From Planctomycetota bacterium (GTDB taxonomy: Bacteria; Planctomycetota; UBA1135; JALUZX01): a DNA stretch of 12,414 nt. The stretch is taken from positions 1-12,414 of the forward strand of contig JALUZX010000141.1 in assembly GCA_027011425.1 (NCBI GenBank), read 5' to 3'. Positions 7,529 through 12,414 of this stretch are shown piece by piece. The position numbers were made by a program, and so were the translations under genes. A model generated the notes under the pieces. The model saw only the letters and a list, made by a program, of their open reading frames with translations, did no database searches and was not told the origin of the DNA. How positions within the stretch are numbered: position 1 is the first letter of the stretch; every line of letters starts with the position of its first letter.

Positions 7529-7550
7529 CGAATAGAAATCGTCTTGCGCG

Positions 7551-7589
7551 GGGCGGCCCGGGTTTTCACCCGGCGCCGCCCTTTTTTTT
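7551..7589 (+). terminator. Intrinsic terminator of the histone-like gene
   Basis: A strong GC hairpin, GGGCGGC-CCGGGT, loop TTTC, ACCCGG-C-GCCGCCC (7551-7581, one bulged C), is followed directly by eight T (7582-7589). It begins 22 nt after the stop codon and isolates the gene from the shared-leader module downstream. Confidence 0.93.
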
Positions 7590-7728
7590 GTGCCGCCTTC
7601 CGCCGGTTTCCCGCCGGGAGTAACCAAGCGGTTCAAGCGAAGTGAGGAAACAAAGCCCTTTTCAAGGGGGGCGCAAGGCCAAGGCCCCGGCGGGAACCGC
7701 GAAATCCGGCGAGTTTCCGGAAAGATCC

Positions 7729-7755
7729 TTGACCTTTTCCCGGAATGGGTGTAAT
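7729..7755 (+). promoter_or_regulatory. Promoter of the propeller gene (shared-module type)
   Basis: TTGACC (7729-7734) and TGTAAT (7750-7755) are each 5/6 to the sigma70 consensus but only 15 nt apart. The same two hexamers at the same spacing recur in copy B, which supports functional conservation. A -10 placed two bases later (TAATTA, 17-nt spacer) is possible. Confidence 0.6.
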
Positions 7756-7770
7756 TAGACGCCCCTCAAG

Positions 7771-7808
7771 ATCGTCTCGACCTGGGAGACCCTTTCCTTC
7801 GAGACGAT
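7771..7808 (+). promoter_or_regulatory. Conserved 10-bp inverted repeat in the leader (copy A)
   Basis: ATCGTCTCGA (7771-7780) and TCGAGACGAT (7799-7808) are perfect inverted repeats around an 18-nt loop. They lie in the untranslated leader about 10 nt after the predicted transcription start. Both arms and the loop length are kept in copy B with one loop change. It could be an RNA hairpin or a protein-binding site. There is no T-run, so it is not a classical terminator. Confidence 0.75.
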
Positions 7809-7878
7809 TCCCTCGGGTAGAAACGGGGCCTCCTCGGCCGGGACACCGGAGACGGATTTCCCCTGGAAGGAGGTCGCC

Positions 7879-9189
7879 ATGAAAGCACCCCAGTCTCCTC
7901 CCCGCGGGCACTCTGTTTGCGCGGGCATGCAAAATTCCATCCATTTCGGGCAGGCCTATTCTCTCCTCGCCCTGGCCCTGACCCTTCTTTTTTCCGCCCC
8001 GGCCCGGGCCCAGGCCCTGTCCCTCCCCGGGGAGGGAGGCCCCGAGGCCGTTGTCCGGCCCCCTGCCTCGGAAGGTAAAGCGGATTGCGAATCCTTCCAA
8101 GCTTTGTCGGAAAACGGCAGGTATTTGGCCTTGACATCACATTATTACTACGGAGTAAAAGATTGCCCTCATGTGGTTGTATGGGACACGGAGAAGAAAA
8201 AAAGATTGGTCGTGATCGAGGGGAAGGATCACTCGATTGGGATGAAGGTATACAAGGTCTTCGATGACGGGAAGGCCCTGGCATCGGACGGAAGGAGGGT
8301 GTTCCTCTTCGACGCGAAAACGAAAGAGACCCTGTGGTCCCTCAAACTCTCGAGAAGAGTATTGGCGGCAGACATATCGGAGGACGGAAAGTATCTCGCG
8401 ACTTCCTCCTTCTGGGAGCATCCCATCAAGTGGTTCAACCTCGTCAAGTTCTGGGAGATCGGCAAGGCAAAGAAGATTTCTCTCTTGTCCAACATGGACA
8501 TCTCTACATATGGGGTCTTGAAGGTCGAATTCTTCAGGCTCGGCGGAAAACTGAGGGCCCTTGTCTGTGAATGCGCAGGCGCCAGGTGTTGGGTCGTCGA
8601 TCCCCGGACGGGTTCGGTGAAAAAGAAAATAAGAATCGAATGGAATCCCATGTATGGCCTAGCCCTCATGCCCTCCGGGGACGGGGCGCTCTTTTCCCAG
8701 TATGGAGAAGACGGGAAAGGGGTATGCTTCGTCGATTTCGGGAAGGGCACGAAAAGGGCACTTGTGGGTCACCCTGGGATCACGACCGACTGTTGTATCC
8801 TCAGAGTGAAAGAGAATATCTATTTTGTGTCCGCCGACGAAAAAGGCTTCGTTTGTATCTGGGAGGGCAAGGATTTCTTGCCGAAGTGGTGGCTCCAGGA
8901 GAAAAGGGAGGAAGAGAAATGGGAGATTTGGAGTGTGTATTTGAGCGTGGTCAACGGGAATGGCCTGAAGTATTTGGTTGTCGCGACCGACTGGGTAGTC
9001 AAGGATCCCAGAAACTCTGCTCCGATAGATTCCTCTGTTGAATTGTCATGGTGGGATTTGGAAAAGAAAAAATGCGTGCGAAGGGCTCGGGTTGGATCTG
9101 TTTGGAAAGAAATGGCTCCCACCGGTAAATGGAAGCCCGTTGGCAGCAAACCGGGGTTTCATTCTATTCCTGTAAAAGCGGAAAAATAG
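7879..9189 (+). CDS. Exported WD40-like beta-propeller protein
   Basis: The 436-residue protein has a long n-region, a hydrophobic core (SLLALALTLLFSA, 28-40) and a likely cleavage site after ARA (44). From about 75 it is built of propeller-like blades, each with a 'dG..la' turn and a 'v..WD/FD' strand: NGRYLALT...VVVWDTEKKK, DDGKALAS..VFLFDAKTKE, EDGKYLAT...VKFWEIGK, RALVCECAGARCWVVDPRTG, SGDGALFSQ..CFVDFGKG, IYFVSADEKGFVCIWEG, YLVVATD...LSWWDLEKKK. About seven fit one closed propeller. No catalytic motif is seen, so its role is unknown (binding or scaffold likely). The start is supported by AAGGAGG five bases upstream; Met17 would give a more ordinary signal peptide. The body after about 8075 is clearly less GC-rich than its surroundings (25 G+C in 60 at 8101-8160), which suggests separate ancestry from its leader. 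Confidence 0.8.
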   Translation: MKAPQSPPRGHSVCAGMQNSIHFGQAYSLLALALTLLFSAPARAQALSLPGEGGPEAVVRPPASEGKADCESFQALSENGRYLALTSHYYYGVKDCPHVVVWDTEKKKRLVVIEGKDHSIGMKVYKVFDDGKALASDGRRVFLFDAKTKETLWSLKLSRRVLAADISEDGKYLATSSFWEHPIKWFNLVKFWEIGKAKKISLLSNMDISTYGVLKVEFFRLGGKLRALVCECAGARCWVVDPRTGSVKKKIRIEWNPMYGLALMPSGDGALFSQYGEDGKGVCFVDFGKGTKRALVGHPGITTDCCILRVKENIYFVSADEKGFVCIWEGKDFLPKWWLQEKREEEKWEIWSVYLSVVNGNGLKYLVVATDWVVKDPRNSAPIDSSVELSWWDLEKKKCVRRARVGSVWKEMAPTGKWKPVGSKPGFHSIPVKAEK

Positions 9190-9580
9190 ACTCATTCCTG
9201 GGAGCCTTCCGGAGAATCTTTGGGCAAAGCCTGGAACGGCGGGCAAAGGCCCGGCTGGGGTCCGCCGGGCCTCCCTCCCTTGTGCGGGCCGGACTGGTTT
9301 GGGGGCCTTGGCCTGCCGCACCCCTTTCGGGCGTAAACGAGCTCTCCTTTCCCGAAGAAAACTGTGCCCTTTTCAAGAGGCAAACCAAGGTGAAGGCTGA
9401 AAAGGGTGGATAACACTTTTTTTGAGAAAGGATTTTTGTATGGGTTGGAGTAGGGGGATGGAGTCCGTCGTTCGATTTCCGAACAAAACCATTCAATCCC
9501 CCAAACCCCCTCGATAGAGGCCAAAGTCGGGGGATTTCGGCCATTTTTGCCTGTAGGATGGTTAGATGTTCGTAAGAATC
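9190..9580. other. Intergenic stretch with two inverted repeats, no gene found
   Basis: No convincing coding region lies here; the open frames have no ribosome site or recognisable protein. A 9-bp GC hairpin (AGGCCCGGC 9247-9255, GCCGGGCCT 9264-9272) about 60 nt after the propeller gene could end its transcript but has no T-run. A second inverted repeat, AATCCCCC (9495-9502) and GGGGGATT (9529-9536), encloses 26 nt. The 12-mer GCCCTTTTCAAG at 9366-9377 also occurs upstream of copy A at 7655-7666, hinting that the duplicated block was once longer and that copy B has about 170 nt of extra sequence. Confidence 0.5.
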
Positions 9581-9611
9581 GCCAAACCCGGCGATTTTCC
9601 GGAAAAAACCC

Positions 9612-9638
9612 TTGACCCCTTCCTGGATCAGTTGTAAT
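9612..9638 (+). promoter_or_regulatory. Promoter of the RHS gene (shared-module type)
   Basis: TTGACC (9612-9617) and TGTAAT (9633-9638) are 15 nt apart, identical in sequence and spacing to the copy A promoter although the spacer between them has diverged. Transcription would start near 9645. Confidence 0.6.
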
Positions 9639-9653
9639 TTTCCCCTCCTCAAC

Positions 9654-9691
9654 ATCGTCTCGACTTGGGAGACCCTTTCCTTCGAGACGAT
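9654..9691 (+). promoter_or_regulatory. Conserved 10-bp inverted repeat in the leader (copy B)
   Basis: ATCGTCTCGA (9654-9663) and TCGAGACGAT (9682-9691) enclose an 18-nt loop that differs from copy A at one base. It sits at the same distance from the promoter as in copy A. Conservation of arms and loop length is consistent with a regulatory RNA hairpin or operator common to both genes. Confidence 0.75.
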
Positions 9692-9760
9692 TCCCTCGGG
9701 AAGAAACGGGCCTCCTCGGCCGGGACACCGGAAACAGGTTTCCCCAGGAAGGAGGACCCC

Positions 9761-12414
9761 ATGAAAACATCCCAAACTTCTTCCCACAGGCACGCTGTTT
9801 GCGCAGGCAGGCAGGCAGGCAGGCAGGCAAAAATTCCACCCTTTTCAGGCTTGCCTATTCTCTCCTCACCCTGGCCCTGACCCTCCTTTTGCCCGCCCCG
9901 GCCCGGGCCCAGGCCCGGCCCGTCCCCGGTGAAGGAGGCCCCAAGGCCGGTGTCCGCCGCCCTGCCTCCGACACGGGCGGGATCGCCGCCGGGCTTTCGG
10001 GCTACGCCCCGGCCGCGCCCGGAGGCTGCGGAGGCTCGTCCCGGTGCAACGGCATGGGCGGCGCAGGCGCCGGGATCGGAGAGACTTCCTGCGGAGGGAC
10101 CCAGACGATCCACGCGATCTCGCCATTAGAGGGCTTCAACGTGCCGGCAGCCATCTACAGCAGGGCGCCCGACCTGGGCGGAGCCCCCGGGATGACCTCC
10201 CTGGGATTCCTGGGGCGGATCTTCGCCGGGACCGGCACCGTCCACGAGGCCAGCGGCGAGCTTCGCTTCTCCATCCCCTTGTTCAAGATCTCCGGCATCG
10301 CGCCCGGTTTCCTGGCCGACTTCTCCCTCTTCTACCGGAGCTACCCGGACGACCCGGATTCCGTGCCCACATACGGGGAGAACAACCCGGACGTAAGGCC
10401 CTTCGGGCCCAGGTTCCGGGCTTTCTGGGGGGACAAGCTGGAAGGCCAGAACGGAGGCGCCCCCTCTCCCGGGTCCACCGTAAAGAGGGTGGACTTCCTG
10501 GGTGAGGTCTTCACTTACACGTGCGATTCCGGGCAGGGGCCGGATTACGTGTATCAGGCCTCGGGCCGGGGGGACCGTCTTCTCTACCAGGACGGGGTCT
10601 GGTACCGGGAGCTACCCGACCGGACCATGATCGAATACGGGGCCGTCGAAGGCTTTCAAGAGCTCTTTATCAAGAAAATCTTCTGGTATCCAAAGAGTGA
10701 CTTTTCGCACATGACCTCGAGCTGGCCCCTTCAGGTCACCTACGAATATGGGGAGATCGGGGATCCCGGCAGCTCGCCCGTGGACCTGAAGGCGGTGCAT
10801 GCAACGAGGGGGATCGACTTCACCCTGACCTGGGAGGAGGTGGCGCCGGGCAAGTGGAGGGTCACCGGCCTTACGGCCCAGAAAGGAGGAACCTCCAGGG
10901 CCGTCACCTTCGGGTATGACTCCTCGGGGAACCTTACCTCCCTGTCCCGGCCCGTTCGGACCTTCCTGGAGGATACGGAAGGCGGAGAGAACGGACAGCC
11001 CAACGGGAAGTATGAATCCGGCGAGGAACACAACAACCACCCGGTGATCGATTTCCAATGGACCGGCTCCCAGGTCACCACCATCGGCAGGAGCGCCAAT
11101 TCAACCTCCTGGACCATGCTTGTCATCGGGTATGAAGACGCTCCTAACGATTGGCGCGTGAAATACGAGGACGAAGGAGGAAACAGCGCCAAGCGGCACA
11201 ACTTTTCCTACCAAAGCGGAACCCCCAATTCTTATGTGACCTGGTTGGATCCCCTGGGTGTGCAGACGGTGTTTGCAACCAAGAGCCTGGACGGGAGCGC
11301 ATCCCCGACGAAGTGGGTGGTGACGCAAGTCACAAGGACCCCGCGATCCACGGATCCCCGCAATGGGGAGGGGAACCTGGGGGCCCTGACCTGGACCTTG
11401 AATTGGGCCGGTTGCGCTTGCGGGAGGCTTTCCTCCCTGACTCTTCCCTCGGGCCTGAAATGGGACTGGACCTATGACGGAGACGGCCGGGGCCTGGTGA
11501 CCCAGGTGACGGTCACCCCAGCCGGGGGAGGGACCTCCAGGACCTGGACTTATACCTACGAGTCCTGGGACGCCGACCCCCGGATCGCCTCGAAGCTTAC
11601 GAAGATCACGGACCCATACAGCGACACCGAGGTGACGCAAATCCTTTATACCATCCCAGAGCCGGACAAAATCGGCGATGTGTATGTCTCCTTGAAATGG
11701 GGGGGAAAGATCCTGGCCAAGGGAGAGGAGGACCCCTACCGGCGTCCCTTGAACGTCTACGGCCCGGAGTTCACCTACCACAAACTGGACGACGGGTCGG
11801 GGACCACCCGGGCGGGGACGCAGATCCATTATGGATCGGAAGGCCTTCCCGATACGGTGACCCCAGTAAGCCAGGCCGGGGACGTGCTCATGGCGGGGAC
11901 CACCTACACCTACACCGGGCTCGGCTGGATCTCGGAGGAACTCCGGCCCACCGGTGTGAACGTGACCTACCAATACGACGCCAACGGCAATCCCATCCAG
12001 GTCACTCTCGTCCCCTCGGGCAACGATCCGCCCTACCACCCGACCACCTGGTATGAGAGGAACTTCGACGGCAAGGTGGTGCGGACCTGGAAGTTGCTCG
12101 AGGACAAGGACGGGAACGACTACACCATCGTCTCGGGAGACCCGGACCACAAGCAGCTCCTGGAGGAGCGGGTCTACACCCTTCTCGGGGACCTTTGGGT
12201 CGAGCGTGTCCAGAAAGGGGATCTCTTCTCCGGGTACAGCTCCAGCAACGTGATCACCACGACCCGGACCTACGATGTCCTGCACCGCCCCACCAAGGTG
12301 ACCAGGTCCCCCGGAGGCCAGGAAGAGGACCTCACCTGGGACGACCAGAACATGCTCTACAAGAAGGAGACGCTCCTTTCCGTGGGAACGGCTGCCGGAG
12401 AGAAGAGCGTGGTC
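9761..12414 (+). CDS. Exported RHS/YD-repeat protein, start out of frame through a GCAG repeat (partial)
   Basis: ATG 9761 has AAGGAGG five to six bases upstream and aligns with the propeller gene start. Read from it, the frame runs through six GCAG units and stops at 9878-9880 after 39 codons. A frame shifted by one base mod 3 is open from before the repeat to the window edge, with no stop over about 2.6 kb. It encodes the signal-peptide core (SLLTLALTLLLPAPARA), a Gly/Cys-rich linker, then an RHS-like body: HEASGELRFSIPLFKISGIAPGF, FGYDSSGNLTSL, WTYDGDGRGLVTQVTV, VTYQYDANGNPIQVTL, RTYDVLHRPTKVTRS. YD-repeat proteins form large beta-cage shells, often with a variable C-terminal cargo or toxin; that end lies outside the window. 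Four, seven or ten repeat copies would fuse start and body. A TTG at 9799 is already in the RHS frame but has a weak ribosome site. GC content matches the core genes. Confidence 0.85.
9803..9829 (+). repeat. GCAG tetranucleotide microsatellite in the RHS signal peptide
   Basis: Six perfect GCAG units plus a partial GCA, 14 codons after the start, in the n-region before the hydrophobic core. Copy A has only GCGGGCATGCA at the same place, so the tract arose by expansion. A unit length that is not a multiple of three means each slip changes frame; three slips add or remove four residues (GRQA). It is followed by five A (9829-9833), against four in copy A. Confidence 0.95.

Larger units (their letters stand above)
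7699..8069 (+). repeat. Shared promoter-leader-signal-peptide module, copy A
   Basis: This stretch aligns with 9581-9968 through the promoter, leader hairpin, ribosome binding site and signal peptide. It includes a 35-nt perfect identity (7783-7817 versus 9666-9700). Similarity stops about 64 codons into the gene, after CCTGCCTC, and the two proteins then have nothing in common. Synonymous and non-synonymous differences are scattered, so the duplication is not recent. Confidence 0.9.
9581..9968 (+). repeat. Shared promoter-leader-signal-peptide module, copy B
   Basis: This is the counterpart of 7699-8069, now in front of the RHS gene. It keeps the promoter hexamers and spacing, the leader hairpin, the AAGGAGG site and the signal peptide, including SLLTLALTLLLPAPARAQA against SLLALALTLLFSAPARAQA in copy A. 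It differs mainly by a GCAG tetranucleotide expansion in the signal-peptide n-region and one extra A just after it. Confidence 0.9.

Noticed and set aside
9803..9829. GCAG tract as a CRISPR-like or mobile-element repeat
   Set aside because: It is a pure 4-nt microsatellite with no spacers, no terminal inverted repeats and no transposase nearby.
9649..10113. Minus-strand frames across copy B that resemble those across copy A (7633-8100)
   Set aside because: Their mutual similarity is explained by the duplicated leader DNA; the sense strand carries the promoter, ribosome site and signal peptide.
11101..12285. 394-codon minus-strand open frame opposite the RHS gene
   Set aside because: The plus strand here encodes recognisable YD-repeat protein, and the minus-strand frame has no motif; it is a shadow.
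9761..12414. RHS gene as a plain pseudogene
   Set aside because: About 2.6 kb of the body is open with no further stop or frameshift, and promoter, leader and ribosome site match the intact copy A; decay would be expected to leave more lesions. A sequencing indel in the repeat or in the adjacent five A remains possible.

Overview
The window is GC-rich chromosomal DNA from a Gram-negative-type bacterium: it carries an AsmA-like envelope protein, a probable PEP-CTERM sorted protein and secreted beta-propeller and RHS proteins. A small bacterial histone-fold protein and the large secreted RHS protein fit Planctomycetota or another deep, large-genome environmental lineage. This placement is inference; no marker here fixes the phylum.

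Layout. The left edge (1-362, minus) is most of an RNase P RNA gene, cut by the window edge just before its 3' end. A short plus-strand gene (593-850) follows, encoding an 85-residue protein with a signal peptide and a C-terminal VPEP/hydrophobic/Lys-rich tail. It is tail-to-tail with a tightly packed minus-strand operon: alr, a 1180-residue AsmA-like protein, a mannose-1-phosphate guanylyltransferase and ruvX (transcribed 7091 to 847). Its junctions are ATGA, TGAaATG and GTGA, which suggests translational coupling. Divergent from alr is a 77-residue histone-fold protein with a lysine-rich tail, followed by a strong intrinsic terminator.

The right part is the accessory-looking and most interesting region. 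Two plus-strand genes for exported proteins, a seven-blade-like propeller protein (7879-9189) and an RHS/YD-repeat protein (9761 to beyond the right edge), begin with the same roughly 370-390 bp module. The module holds a sigma70-like promoter, a leader with a perfect 10-bp inverted repeat, a ribosome binding site and a signal peptide; after it the two genes are unrelated. In the RHS copy the signal-peptide n-region has expanded into six GCAG tetranucleotides. With six copies the ATG frame stops after 39 codons, while the RHS frame is open from there to the window edge. Four, seven or ten copies would join start and body. This is the expected architecture of a phase-variable ON/OFF switch, seen here in the OFF state unless an alternative start or a sequencing error intervenes.

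How the parts fit: alr (D-Ala for peptidoglycan), the AsmA-like protein (envelope lipid homeostasis) and ManC (GDP-mannose for surface glycans) make an envelope-biogenesis operon. The PEP-CTERM-like protein and the two shared-leader proteins are exported or surface products. The histone and RNase P genes are independent units.
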